Shown: one piece after another, positions 8,368 through 17,694 of the stretch | Position numbering within the stretch: position 1 is the stretch's first letter | Layout of the letters: the number at the start of each line of letters is the position of its first letter | Source: Texcoconibacillus texcoconensis | GTDB lineage: Bacteria > Bacillota > Bacilli > Bacillales > Salisediminibacteriaceae | NCBI RefSeq assembly: GCF_014202575.1 | Contig: NZ_JACHHB010000002.1 | Location: 336,032 to 400,031, forward strand | Length of the DNA stretch: 64,000 bases | Direction of reading: 5' to 3' | Made by a program: the position numbers and the translations under genes | Notes under the pieces: model-generated | The model's database searches: none | Seen by the model: the letters and a program-made list of their open reading frames with translations, nothing else | Told to the model about the DNA's origin: nothing

Positions 8368-9612
8368 TCATTCTTGTTTTAATTTCTTAGATTTTATATC
8401 GAGAAACAAAGTTAATTTTTCATTCATACATCTCAAGTTGATGTCTCCTATTTCTGAAATTCTTTTAAGACGATAATTCATTGTGTTTGTGTGTACATGA
8501 ATTTCCTTAGCTGCTTCGTTTACATTACAATCGTTATTTAGAAAAGCCTCAAGTGTATCAACTAAATCGGTATTTTGAATTTGATCATACTCTAGCAGCT
8601 TTTGTAATGAAACATTTTCGTATCCATCTGCTTCATTTTTTTCGTGAATAAGATTCAAATACCGATAGATTCCTAGTTGTTTATATCCACAAATGTCTTT
8701 TATTTTTCCCGGAAACTGATGTTTTAATTGTAAAACTGTTAATGCTTCTTGATAACTCGATATAATCTGGCAATATCTTTTATAAATATTTCCGAATCCC
8801 CCAATTACCTCTCCTTCTTTAATGCGAGCATTCATATGTGCAATAAATTGACCTATAAACTTAGAAAGTAGCGACTCAGCCTTTTCACTTGTCGGTATGT
8901 TGCATAATAAAATGAGTTTTCTTTCATCAACAACATAAAAAACGCCGCTAACCTCTTCTAACGTTTTAATCATGTATGATGCTTCTCGCTCAATACTTGA
9001 AGTGATGTCTTTTTCGAACTGAAATACTACAACTGACACAAATGACGGTACCGAAACATTGGCGTATTCAAAATGCTTTTTAATATCTTCATGAGATTGC
9101 AAAGCACCCGTTAGTATTTGCCAAAACATTTCCTTTCGGCATTTCTCCCTCTGTTTCTTTTGGCTGTTTAATGATAATAATTGATTTTTTGCTACATGAG
9201 ATGCTTTTTTTAAAAGTTCCAACTCATCATCTGAAAGTCGATCGCCGTTTCCATGGATCCATATATAACCTAGTATTTCTTTTTTTGTACTAATTGCCAT
9301 TACTGTACGACTACCTAAACCAATTTCTTGAATACCTGATATATGTACCGGGTGATCACTTTGGTTTATCTTTAACATGACTCCTTCTTTCCATAAACAA
9401 TTGACAATTTTTTCTGGTACCCCTCTTCTCATAATCGTCGCAACTCTAGCCGGGTCCGTTTGATCATCATGAGAACTATAAGCTAACAAACGATGGTTCG
9501 CATCCTCTATCGTGATAGGATACCCAAGCATTTCGTTCATCTCATCAACTAAACTTTCCAAACTGTTTGCCGAAGATCGGAAAGGGTTCTCATTTAACAT
9601 CGTTACTCCCAT
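8368..9612 (-). CDS. adeR: PucR-family regulator, AdeR-like activator of ald
   Basis: The protein has about 414 residues. The C-terminal region has the PucR-type helix-turn-helix (VNEAAKEIHVHTNTMNYRLKRI, about residues 366-390). A GAF-like sensory part at the N-terminus starts with the ITIEDANHRLLAYSS motif seen in this family. In B. subtilis the PucR-type AdeR gene lies next to ald and activates it, and the same arrangement here (adeR directly upstream of ald, same strand) supports the name. I chose ATG at 9612 over TTG at 9615, with AGGGGGAG upstream. It is divergent from the Na+:alanine symporter gene, which it probably also controls. The effector is presumably L-alanine. Confidence 0.82.
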   Translation of the reverse strand: MGVTMLNENPFRSSANSLESLVDEMNEMLGYPITIEDANHRLLAYSSHDDQTDPARVATIMRRGVPEKIVNCLWKEGVMLKINQSDHPVHISGIQEIGLGSRTVMAISTKKEILGYIWIHGNGDRLSDDELELLKKASHVAKNQLLSLNSQKKQREKCRKEMFWQILTGALQSHEDIKKHFEYANVSVPSFVSVVVFQFEKDITSSIEREASYMIKTLEEVSGVFYVVDERKLILLCNIPTSEKAESLLSKFIGQFIAHMNARIKEGEVIGGFGNIYKRYCQIISSYQEALTVLQLKHQFPGKIKDICGYKQLGIYRYLNLIHEKNEADGYENVSLQKLLEYDQIQNTDLVDTLEAFLNNDCNVNEAAKEIHVHTNTMNYRLKRISEIGDINLRCMNEKLTLFLDIKSKKLKQE

Positions 9613-9733
9613 CAAAACTCCCCCTATAAAGCGTGTGAAAACAATGTTCCAAAATTAGTATTTTAATATAACGCACTAACTTTTCTTAATTTTCTGCACA
9701 TTTGGCCTAATCAACAAAACTAGAAGTTCACAT

Positions 9734-9751
9734 TTTTGTAATTTCACAAAA
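9734..9751. promoter_or_regulatory. Possible AdeR operator between adeR and the symporter
   Basis: TTTTGTAATTTCACAAAA is a palindrome with TTTTGT/ACAAAA arms and a six-base centre. A near copy lies upstream of ald. It sits in the divergent promoter region and could serve both adeR and the symporter. Inference only. Confidence 0.4.
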
Positions 9752-9789
9752 GTATTTGTTCGTAAAAATGTTACAATTTAAAAGTAACA

Positions 9790-9803
9790 TGAAAGCGCTA
9801 ACA
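9790..9803 (+). promoter_or_regulatory. cre site (CcpA operator)
   Basis: TGAAAGCGCTAACA matches the catabolite-responsive element consensus TGWAANCGNTNWCA at every position. It lies just before the ribosome site of the alanine symporter, where CcpA would block transcription when a preferred sugar is present. Confidence 0.75.
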
Positions 9804-9822
9804 ATTCAAAGGGGGAGGAAAT

Positions 9823-11235
9823 ATGGACGTACTACCAATATTGGAAAGCATCAACAAAGTACTTTGGGGTTGGCCTAGTTTATTTCTTTTATTTGGTACC
9901 GGGGTGCTTCTTACGATCATGTTGAAAGGTCTTCAATTTAGAAGATTAATTTATGCTTTCAAACTTGCATTTACAAAAGAAGGACAAGCTGAATCGAACG
10001 ATGAGGGGGACGTTAGTAATTTTAAAGCCTTAATGACAACATTAGCTGGAACGATAGGTAACGGTAATGTTGCAGGGGTTGCAACAGCTATTACATTAGG
10101 AGGTCCTGGAGCACTCTTTTGGATGTGGATCGTTGGCCTATTGGGAATGGCTACAAAATATGCCGAAGCACTTTTAGCAATGAAGTATCGAGTGAAAAAC
10201 GACCTAGGTGAGTACTCAAGTGGCCCAATGTATTACATTGAACGGGGTTTGGGGAAAAATTTCAAATGGTTAGCAATAGCATTCGCCATTTTTGGAGCAT
10301 TCGCTGCATTAGGGATTGGAAATAGTGTTCAATCTAACACCGTAGCCGATGTCATGGATACTTCCTTTGGTACGCCTAATATTGTAACTGCTATTGTTCT
10401 ATCACTCTTAGCTGGTATTATTATTTTTGGTGGGCTGCAAAGAATTAGTACAGTAACAAGTTTTTTCGTGCCTCTTATGGCTATGCTTTACATTTTTGGT
10501 TCTCTTCTTATTCTTTTTATTAATTATGATCAGATTATCCCTGCTTTTGAAATGATTTTCTATTATGCATTTAACCCAGTTGCTGCTACAGGTGGCTTTG
10601 TTGGAATCGTCGTTTCCGAAGTCATACGAAACGGTGTGGCACGCGGTGTTTTCACCAACGAATCAGGTTTAGGTACTGCAGCTTTGATCGCAGGAAATGC
10701 AAAAACAGATCACCCTGTTAAACAAGCTCTTGTTGCGATGACTGGTACCTTCATCGTTACAATCATCGTTTGTACAATGACTGGTCTTGTTCTTGTCATC
10801 ACTGGATTTTGGGATCCATCGGGTGGTCAAATTTCTGGTGTAACTCATGACGCAACCCTCGATGGAGGAGCACTAACTAGTGCTGCATTTGGCTCAGCAT
10901 TAGGCTCTATCGGAGAGTATATCGTATCCATCTCTGTCATTTTCTTCGGCTTTTCCACCATTATTGGATGGTACGTTTATGGTTCAAAATGTTTTGAGTA
11001 TCTCGTAGGTACAAAAGGACAAACTACTTATAGACTTATATACATTTCTGCGTGTGCTATAGGTGCTCTAGCAAACCTAACAACAGTTTGGGCATTTGCG
11101 GATATGGCTAACGCATTAATGATGATTCCAAACCTTATTGCGCTCGTTCTTTTAAGTAAGGTTGTTGTGCATGAAACGAATGACTATTTTGAAAACCACT
11201 ACAAAGCTGCTGCAACCATCAAAAAAACAAGTTAA
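9823..11235 (+). CDS. Sodium:alanine symporter (AGCS family)
   Basis: This 470-residue polytopic membrane protein takes up alanine (possibly glycine) with Na+. It shows the AGCS hallmarks: GTIGNGNVAGVATAI near residue 78, a G-P-M-YYIE segment, and VFTNESGLGTAALIAG near residue 280. The start ATG follows GGGGGAGG by five to six bases. It is divergent from adeR, with a perfect cre site and a putative AdeR palindrome in the shared region. With ald and alr it completes an import-and-use route for alanine. B. subtilis AlsT is a homologue, but the exact orthologue was not checked. Confidence 0.92.
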   Translation: MDVLPILESINKVLWGWPSLFLLFGTGVLLTIMLKGLQFRRLIYAFKLAFTKEGQAESNDEGDVSNFKALMTTLAGTIGNGNVAGVATAITLGGPGALFWMWIVGLLGMATKYAEALLAMKYRVKNDLGEYSSGPMYYIERGLGKNFKWLAIAFAIFGAFAALGIGNSVQSNTVADVMDTSFGTPNIVTAIVLSLLAGIIIFGGLQRISTVTSFFVPLMAMLYIFGSLLILFINYDQIIPAFEMIFYYAFNPVAATGGFVGIVVSEVIRNGVARGVFTNESGLGTAALIAGNAKTDHPVKQALVAMTGTFIVTIIVCTMTGLVLVITGFWDPSGGQISGVTHDATLDGGALTSAAFGSALGSIGEYIVSISVIFFGFSTIIGWYVYGSKCFEYLVGTKGQTTYRLIYISACAIGALANLTTVWAFADMANALMMIPNLIALVLLSKVVVHETNDYFENHYKAAATIKKTS

Positions 11236-11262
11236 AAAACAGTTTCTAACATTAAGTAAAAT

Positions 11263-11301
11263 AAAAATTCGGGCGGTTTTTAACTAACCGTCCGAATTTT
11301 T
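11263..11301 (+). terminator. Terminator of the alanine symporter gene
   Basis: AAAAATTCGGGCGGTT pairs with AACCGTCCGAATTTTT (one G-T pair) just past the stop codon. The stem ends in a T run on both strands, so it may work in both directions. Confidence 0.85.
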
Positions 11302-11323
11302 ATTCTCTAACTCAAGTATAAAG

Positions 11324-11395
11324 TTACATGAAACTCGGCCATAGTAATACATTTATCACACTCAATCCAATTGATACAACGAGAGATGAGGTTGC
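11324..11395 (-). pseudogene. C-terminal scrap of an unidentified membrane protein gene
   Basis: On the minus strand this stretch encodes ATSSLVVSIGLSVINVLLWP followed by SFM and a stop: one hydrophobic helix ending like a transporter C-terminus. A stop codon lies directly upstream in frame and no start is present. It could be chance, but the helix is well formed and it abuts the dead LysR copy B. Confidence 0.35.
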
Positions 11396-11475
11396 TTACC
11401 ATTTGACATATACACTTTCAAAATTACTTAATCCATCCAATTTTGATTCATGATCAATTTTGCGAATTTTTCAGT

Positions 11476-11862
11476 TGTACAATGTTCAAAGACGCTGGAT
11501 CAATATCTTGCTTACCTAAGTGCTGATGAGTGACGGTTCTTGTACCGGACCCCCGTTCTCGTAGCACAATAGGAAGCGAGGTTAGCTCGTCTAGCTTCAC
11601 CGTACGCTGATCAGAAGGGAAATAATTATGATGTGCGACTTAAATCGAGAATGTCTTTAGCGTATGAGTACAAAATGTTCCCGGCAGGTGTCAATTCAAC
11701 GTACTTGCTTGTTCTATTTAGTAAAGAAACATTTAACGACCTTTCCAATGATTTAATTTGCGAGGTAATCGTTGGTTGCGACAAGAACAGAATCCTTGCA
11801 GCCTCTGAAAAGCTTCTGTTATTTGCTACAGTAACGAACGTTTTTAAATGGTCTTGATTCAT
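11476..11862 (-). pseudogene. LysR-family regulator, copy B, internally deleted
   Basis: The N-terminal DNA-binding part (74 residues, MNQDHLKTFVTVANN…LSQPTITSQIKSLE) is intact and close to copy A at 3989-4882. At about 11640 it jumps directly into sequence matching copy A residues of roughly 165-215 (…THQHLGK…DPASLNIV), which then ends near 11476. About 100 residues of the middle and the whole C-terminus are missing. The remaining frame stops after 78 residues. It could at best make a lone DNA-binding domain. Confidence 0.85.
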
Positions 11863-11938
11863 AGTCCCACCCTTTTCCTATTAACCCCGTTTAGTAAATG
11901 CCCCACAAATATGGGCAGGAATCAACACTGTAGCTATA

Positions 11939-13072
11939 CTAATATTCGATCAAACCACCTAGCAAATATACCATGCCTAAACTCACTACCGTAACAGTGA
12001 GAGCCGCAATCATACCAATATAAAAAGGTTTGATACCTTGGTTTTTAAATAATCTAAGATTGGTCGATAATCCCACAGCGGCCATGGCAATGCCTAAAAA
12101 GTATGTCGAACCTAAAGTATTGAGTGATTCGGTGAGCGCGTTCCACTGCTCGGGAGAAAAAAGACCAAGAGCTCTCTCTCTACTTTCGATACCAGAATCC
12201 CCTATTGTGCGTACACCGGCCATGATTAAAAAACCAACCACAAATAAAGGGATGAGTTGATACCATTTCTTCGCTTGAACACTTTCACCATCGCCACCAT
12301 GCTTATTTTTTAAATAAAAGTAAGACATAACTGGGACGACGGCAATTAAAAGCGTGTTTCTTGTTAGTTTTGTAATCGTTGCCACATCGACAACTTTATT
12401 AATTTGGTATAATTGATCGTAAATCAATGCAGCACCGGCTACTTGGGCCGTTTCATGAATGGACGTACCTAAAAATAAACCGGCACGAATAGGATCCCCA
12501 GCAAAAAGGAAGTTTGCTAAATAAGGATAGATAAACATTGCCAAAATACCAAATAACGTGATATTCCCTACCGCATAGGCAACCTCTTCATCATTAGCTT
12601 TTATACCTGGTGCTGTCCCGACAATTGCTGTCACACCACAAATTCCTGTTCCAACAGCTGTTAATGTACCGAGACGATGAGACTGTTGCATTTTTGTCGT
12701 AAACCATAATGTGACGATTAAGCCTGTCGTTACACAAATAAAAATAATTGGTATGCCCCATGCACCTAATGTCACTACATCCAAAAAACTGAGACGAATA
12801 CCTAATAAAATAATTCCCGCTTTTAAAATCACTTTTACTGAAAAATGAACACCATCTACAAACGCCTCTTTCAACCCCAAAAAATTACGAATGATTAACC
12901 CTACCACAATCGCAATAAAAATCGAGGAAATCGGACTACCACTTTCTTTCGGTAGACCTTGTAGTTGGTTCACCCACACACCTAACCAATCAGCTATATA
13001 CATTGCCGCGATCATCACGACAAAACAGAGAAATATCCCTGGAATTACATTTATATATTTTCCTTTTTCCAC
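11939..13072 (-). CDS. YeiH-family (UPF0324) putative transporter, copy B, intact
   Basis: This 377-residue membrane protein has about ten hydrophobic segments. It carries the family's GTGICGVTAIVGTAPGIKA region (about 140-160) and GTSIHETAQVAGA (about 205). The family is often labelled a putative sulfate exporter, but its substrate is not settled. The start is GTG at 13072, eight bases after GGAGG. A dead LysR gene follows it 76 bp downstream on the same strand, the same order as copy A. This is the only full YeiH in the window; copy A at 4960-5674 is truncated and frameshifted. Confidence 0.88.
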   Translation of the reverse strand: MEKGKYINVIPGIFLCFVVMIAAMYIADWLGVWVNQLQGLPKESGSPISSIFIAIVVGLIIRNFLGLKEAFVDGVHFSVKVILKAGIILLGIRLSFLDVVTLGAWGIPIIFICVTTGLIVTLWFTTKMQQSHRLGTLTAVGTGICGVTAIVGTAPGIKANDEEVAYAVGNITLFGILAMFIYPYLANFLFAGDPIRAGLFLGTSIHETAQVAGAALIYDQLYQINKVVDVATITKLTRNTLLIAVVPVMSYFYLKNKHGGDGESVQAKKWYQLIPLFVVGFLIMAGVRTIGDSGIESRERALGLFSPEQWNALTESLNTLGSTYFLGIAMAAVGLSTNLRLFKNQGIKPFYIGMIAALTVTVVSLGMVYLLGGLIEY

Positions 13073-13208
13073 CTAAATAACCTCCGAACGTCTATCATAT
13101 TTACCTCCTTCATTATAAGAGAATCCATCCAAGTCCAGTTATCGAAATTTCAGAAACGAACGATTACAAAACTTAATCATTACAGGTAAGCACTTTTACC
13201 CCCACAAC

Positions 13209-13222
13209 AAAAAACGCTAACA
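13209..13222 (+). promoter_or_regulatory. cre-like sequence upstream of the dicarboxylate symporter
   Basis: AAAAAACGCTAACA fits 12 of 14 positions of the CcpA site consensus, missing the first TG. It lies in the 326-bp A+T-rich gap between YeiH and the SLC13-type symporter, about 175 bp before the latter. I see no clear terminator or RNA in that gap. Confidence 0.3.
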
Positions 13223-13398
13223 TTTCACATTTTTCTATTTTTTAAAAATATTATTAAAAAGGAGTTTGTGGAAGTATTTGAAAGGGAATTAAAGAAATTG
13301 AAAGTTAATTTCACTATATTAAACTTTCAAAACTTTAATATATTATGTCACAATTTGTATAAAGTATAACACTTTAAAAAGGGAAGGGGATGGTCATT

Positions 13399-15075
13399 TT
13401 GGAAACCATAATGAAAAAGTGGTGGAATAAAGCATGGGAAAGCCATCATCGCGTCAAAGATTTATTCTCATTTTTTGTTGCAAAACGGGAGGGACAGCCA
13501 CCAAATCAGTACAACAACCGTATGGCAACTGCGTCAGGAAAAATGACAGGTACTTACCGTCAACCGTCACCTGACAAAAAAGACTTCTCTCGTAAACAAT
13601 GGATTGGCTTAATTCTCGGTCCTCTACTTTTCGTTTTTATATTGTTTTTCTTTCAGGTAGAAGGCCTCTCGCCTGAAGCCAGAGGGGTTCTTGCCGGAAC
13701 GACATGGATTGCTACATGGTGGATTACCGAAGCCATCCCCATTCCAGTTACCTCTCTTTTACCGGTTATTCTATTTCCACTCGTTACGAATATGGGAGTT
13801 GGCGAAGTTACCCCAAACTATGGTGACAATATCGTTTTTCTCTTTCTTGGCGGGTTCATCATTGCACTCGCACTCGAACGGTGGAATTTGCACAAACGAA
13901 TCGCTTTATTTATTATCAATGCAATCGGTACAAGCACGAAGCGGATTTTTCTTGGTTTTATGGTTGCAACTGGATTCCTTTCCATGTGGATTTCAAATAC
14001 AGCAACAGCTATGATGATGGTCCCAATCGGAAGCGCTATTATTTATCAATTATCACATCTGATTGATGAAGACTCTGTGCCAAATGCAAAACATCAAGAA
14101 GAGCAATTTGCGAAAGGTTTAATGATTGCCATTGCATTCTCAGCTTCAATAGGTGGACTCGGGACAATCATCGGGACACCCCCGAACACAATATTAGCTG
14201 GTCAATTAAACGAACTTTTTGGGATTGACCTTTCGTTTCTTGATTGGATGCTTTTCGGTGTCCCATTAGCTTTAGTATTATTACTTTTATCCTGGTTCTA
14301 CTTGGTCAATTTTGCTTTTCCTATGCAATTAAAAGAACTCCCTGGAGGACAAAAGGTTATTCGAGAAGAACAACAAGCACTAGGAGCTATGAGTCCAGAT
14401 GAAAAAATGGTCATGACCATTTTTACTCTTACAGCCCTCGCCTGGGTCAGTCGCTCTCACATTCTTCAGGAATATGTACACCCGAACATTGATGATACAT
14501 TAATTGCGATTACTGGCGCATTCTTGCTCTTTCTAATTCCATCTTTTAAGTATCAAGGTGTAAAATTAATGAATTGGGATACCGCAAAAAATGTACCTTG
14601 GGGCATATTAATCTTGTTTGGTGGTGGACTTGCCATTGCAGGTTCTTTCCAAGAGACCGGTCTCGATATTTGGATCGGGGAACAACTTGCAGTCCTTGTT
14701 GGCATTGAATTCATCGTAATCGTTATTGCCGTTTCCTTACTTGTCGTCTTCTTAACTGAAATTACATCCAATACAGCATCTGCAACAATGCTCATGCCGA
14801 TCATGGCTTCACTAGCTTACGCAATTGACGTACACCCATTTGCGATGATGGTCCCTGCAGCGGTTGCAGCTTCATGTGCCTTCATGCTTCCTGTCGCGAC
14901 GCCACCGAACGCGGTTGTTTTCGGATCTGGTTATTTACGGATGTCCGACATGGTCAAAGCAGGTTTTTGGATGAATGTATTTGCTATTATCGCCCTGGTA
15001 TCGTTTGTTATGTTGCTCTTACCATTAGTGTTTAACATCGACTTAACAACGTTTCCAGAGAGTTTGAGGTTTTAA
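13399..15075 (+). CDS. Divalent anion:Na+ symporter (DASS/SLC13 family), likely dicarboxylate uptake
   Basis: This large polytopic protein (about 558 residues) has an unusual hydrophilic N-terminal tail of roughly 65 residues before the first helix. Family signatures are present: SNTATAMMMVPIG near residue 200, TSNTASATMLMPI near 455 and the C-terminal PVATPPNAVVFGSG near 500. These are the substrate and Na+ loops of SdcS-type C4-dicarboxylate carriers. The start is uncertain. AAGGGG directly abuts ATG at 13390, so I prefer TTG at 13399 (nine-base spacing); ATG at 13411 is another option. It is followed by a strong terminator. A weak cre-like site lies upstream. Confidence 0.9.
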   Translation: METIMKKWWNKAWESHHRVKDLFSFFVAKREGQPPNQYNNRMATASGKMTGTYRQPSPDKKDFSRKQWIGLILGPLLFVFILFFFQVEGLSPEARGVLAGTTWIATWWITEAIPIPVTSLLPVILFPLVTNMGVGEVTPNYGDNIVFLFLGGFIIALALERWNLHKRIALFIINAIGTSTKRIFLGFMVATGFLSMWISNTATAMMMVPIGSAIIYQLSHLIDEDSVPNAKHQEEQFAKGLMIAIAFSASIGGLGTIIGTPPNTILAGQLNELFGIDLSFLDWMLFGVPLALVLLLLSWFYLVNFAFPMQLKELPGGQKVIREEQQALGAMSPDEKMVMTIFTLTALAWVSRSHILQEYVHPNIDDTLIAITGAFLLFLIPSFKYQGVKLMNWDTAKNVPWGILILFGGGLAIAGSFQETGLDIWIGEQLAVLVGIEFIVIVIAVSLLVVFLTEITSNTASATMLMPIMASLAYAIDVHPFAMMVPAAVAASCAFMLPVATPPNAVVFGSGYLRMSDMVKAGFWMNVFAIIALVSFVMLLLPLVFNIDLTTFPESLRF

Positions 15076-15157
15076 TTGTAGGTAGTTGGAAAGCCTAAAA
15101 ATAAGTCGATCATATAACATGATTTCGAAAACGTTTAACCCGTTTAACAAACTTCTG

Positions 15158-15200
15158 AAAAATGTCCCCATCATGTGCAACATGGATAGGGACATTTTTT
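15158..15200 (+). terminator. Terminator of the dicarboxylate symporter gene
   Basis: AAAAATGTCCCCATCATG pairs imperfectly with CATGGATAGGGACATTTTTT and ends in a T run on both strands. It lies between two convergent genes and may serve both. Confidence 0.85.
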
Positions 15201-15243
15201 ATTGCTTTAAACTATAAAGCGCGCATGCTCCAAGATCCTACGC

Positions 15244-15678
15244 TTAAACTGTTCCCACACGTTCAAACCCTTTATAACGAGTTCCCTGAAATGTAATGTG
15301 ACCAACGTCGCCTTCAGTAAGCATTCCGTATTCATTTCCTTTGACCTTAAATTCATGGCGGTCACCATTTTCAAATTCGAATGTGACGAAATATTTCGTC
15401 TTATGGTTTGGACCTAATTGTACGCCCCTTGTTCTTACACCTCCGACGTTGACACCTCCAACATTTACTCCGCCAACTCTTTGTTGGCCGACTTTACCTG
15501 TTCGCCGCTTTTGTACATCTGCTCGCTTCGATGTCACCTTTGCTTTATCTGTCTGAACGGCTTTATTATTGTTTTCAATCCATTCTAAAAGACTTCGAAC
15601 CATCGAAAATAACGTGAATCCTAAGATTATCATGAAAATAACCGGAACAATGAACGTGATGATTTCGAACAGCTGCAT
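15244..15678 (-). CDS. DUF2500-family membrane-anchored protein
   Basis: The protein has 144 residues: one N-terminal membrane helix (about residues 6-30), a charged linker, then a beta-rich tail (YFVTFEFENGDRHEF … YGMLTEGDVGHITFQGTRYKGFER) that I recognise as the DUF2500 pattern. Function is unknown. Between helix and domain is a short glycine-valine repeat, VGGVNVGGVNVGGVRTRGV, which looks like slippage of a VGGVN unit. ATG at 15678 follows AGGAGGG by about seven bases. It converges with the symporter gene and stands alone. Confidence 0.8.
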   Translation of the reverse strand: MQLFEIITFIVPVIFMIILGFTLFSMVRSLLEWIENNNKAVQTDKAKVTSKRADVQKRRTGKVGQQRVGGVNVGGVNVGGVRTRGVQLGPNHKTKYFVTFEFENGDRHEFKVKGNEYGMLTEGDVGHITFQGTRYKGFERVGTV

Positions 15679-15779
15679 CACAAACCCTCCTATTCTACGA
15701 GACCGACTAACACTACCTAATTATAAAACGGGCGGGGAACATGTGAAATACACTAATATACTTTTTGGTAGTGAAAACG

Positions 15780-15822
15780 AAAAAGGGACGGTCTCACCTT
15801 TCGAACCTAAGTGACCATCCCC
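15780..15822 (-). terminator. Terminator of ilvD
   Basis: On the minus strand GGGATGGTCACTT pairs with AGGTGAGACCGTCCC and is followed by TTTTT, starting a few bases past the ilvD stop. Confidence 0.85.
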
Positions 15823-15834
15823 TTCTCTTACTTT

Positions 15835-17529
15835 TTATGATAAATCGTCTGTCACTGCCCCTTTTGCACTGGACGAAACGAGCTTGGCATACTTTGCGAG
15901 TGACCCCTTTTTATAACGAGGTTCAAATGGCTGATGCTCTTCTGCTCGTTTATCTAATTCTTCACTGGATACGTCGAAGTTAATTTCTTGTGTATCACTA
16001 TCGATTGTGATCTTATCTCCTGTTTTTAATAGTGAAATCGGACCACCAGCGGCAGCTTCTGGAGCAAGGTGACCAATCACAAAGCCGTGCGAACCGCCAG
16101 AAAAACGACCATCTGTAATAAGTGCCACTTTTCCTCCTAAGCCACGGCCAACAATCATTGCTGTGATCGAAAGCATTTCAGGCATTCCTGGTCCACCTTT
16201 TGGACCAACATTACGAATGACTAAAACATCTCCTTCTTGGATTTCTCCACCTTCGATTGCTGTTGTTGCTTCTGCTTCACTATCATAAACTTTCGCCGGC
16301 CCTTCAAAACGACTGATTTTTTGACCGGACATTTTCGCAACCGCTCCCTCAGGAGCAAGATTTCCTTTAAGAACGACAAGTGGACCACTTTCTTTGATCG
16401 GTTCACTTAATGGCTTTATAATCTCTTGTCCTTCTTTTAAATCAGGTGCTTCTGCTAGATTTTCAGCAAGGGTTTTGCCCGTTACAGTAAGGCAATCACC
16501 GTGAAGTAGGCCTTCTTCAAGCAATGTTTTCATGACTGCCGGTACCCCACCAACCTCATAAAGGTCTTGCATCACATATTTTCCACTCGGCTTTAAGTCT
16601 GCAATATGTGGAACATTCTGACGAACTCTTTCGAAGTCATCATAAGATAAATCAACTTCTGCACTTTGGGCAATGGCTAATAGGTGTAAAAACGCATTTG
16701 TGGAACCTCCTAATGCCATCACGACTGTGATTGCATTTTCAAAAGCTTCCTTCGTCATAATATCACGAGGATAGATGTCTTTTTTCAATAATTCCAAAAC
16801 CATCGCCCCAGCCTGACGACATTCTTCCTCTTTGTAATCATAAATCGCTGGCGTAGATGACGAGCCAGGAATACTCATCCCTAGCGCTTCTACAGCAGCC
16901 GCCATCGTGTTGGCTGTATACATACCACCGCAAGCACCAGGACCAGGACAAGCGTTACATTCTACTTTATGAAGACCCTCATCATTCATTTCTCCTTGCT
17001 GATGTTTTCCTACAGCTTCAAACGAAGAAACGATGTCAATGTCCTGACCGTCTAATTTACCTGGTTGTATCGTTCCACCATATATGTAAACAGAAGGTAG
17101 GTTCATTCTTCCTATTGTCATTAGACACCCTGGGGTCGTTTTATCACAGCCACCGATGGCTACATAACCATCTAAGCGTTCAGCACCGACTACGGTTTCG
17201 ATTGAATCAGCAATGACTTCACGGCTCGGCAAGGAATAATTCATCCCTTCATGGCCCATTGCGATTCCGTCGGCAACAGTGATCGTATTAAAAATCATTG
17301 GTGCGCCACCATTTTCTGAGGCACCTGTTTTGGCTTCACGAGCCAGTTGGTCTATATGTATATTACACGGTGTCACTTCACTCCACGTACTTGCCACACC
17401 AATCATCGGCTTTTTGAAATCCTCATCTTCAAAGCCGACTGCACGAAGCATCGCTCGGTTTGGGGCACGGTTTGCACTTTCACTGATCACTTTACTGCGG
17501 ATTCGCAAATCTTTTTCGTTGGTTCCCAT
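15835..17529 (-). CDS. ilvD: Dihydroxy-acid dehydratase
   Basis: Fe-S enzyme that dehydrates 2,3-dihydroxy-isovalerate and -methylvalerate in valine and isoleucine synthesis. The 564 residues are near full length. Cluster and active-site motifs are present: [10 protein letters not shown] (about 130), [15 protein letters not shown] (about 205), and the C-terminal [16 protein letters not shown] region (about 475). I took ATG at 17529 (MGTNEKDL), with GGAAGG eight bases upstream; the frame extends 30 codons further without family likeness. No other ilv or leu gene is next to it, so it is a lone copy away from any ilv operon in this window. No T-box or leader peptide is evident upstream. Confidence 0.97.
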   Translation of the reverse strand: MGTNEKDLRIRSKVISESANRAPNRAMLRAVGFEDEDFKKPMIGVASTWSEVTPCNIHIDQLAREAKTGASENGGAPMIFNTITVADGIAMGHEGMNYSLPSREVIADSIETVVGAERLDGYVAIGGCDKTTPGCLMTIGRMNLPSVYIYGGTIQPGKLDGQDIDIVSSFEAVGKHQQGEMNDEGLHKVECNACPGPGACGGMYTANTMAAAVEALGMSIPGSSSTPAIYDYKEEECRQAGAMVLELLKKDIYPRDIMTKEAFENAITVVMALGGSTNAFLHLLAIAQSAEVDLSYDDFERVRQNVPHIADLKPSGKYVMQDLYEVGGVPAVMKTLLEEGLLHGDCLTVTGKTLAENLAEAPDLKEGQEIIKPLSEPIKESGPLVVLKGNLAPEGAVAKMSGQKISRFEGPAKVYDSEAEATTAIEGGEIQEGDVLVIRNVGPKGGPGMPEMLSITAMIVGRGLGGKVALITDGRFSGGSHGFVIGHLAPEAAAGGPISLLKTGDKITIDSDTQEINFDVSSEELDKRAEEHQPFEPRYKKGSLAKYAKLVSSSAKGAVTDDLS

Positions 17530-17649
17530 ATTTACACCCTTCCTCAGCAATTTATTTATCTGAAATTTAAAACTAGTCTTTCTATTAATTATAATACTAG
17601 GAGAAAGGAGTTGACGCAAAGCTCACGCTAAACTTAGTCCTAGTAGAAT

Positions 17650-17692
17650 GTAAAAGACGCTGGTTCATCATTACTGAACCAACGTCTTTTAC
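17650..17692 (-). terminator. Terminator of the DoxX-family gene
   Basis: GTAAAAGACG-C-TGGTTCA pairs with TGAACCA-ACGTCTTTTAC around a seven-base loop, two bases past the DoxX-family stop codon. Confidence 0.8.
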
Positions 17693-17694
17693 CA

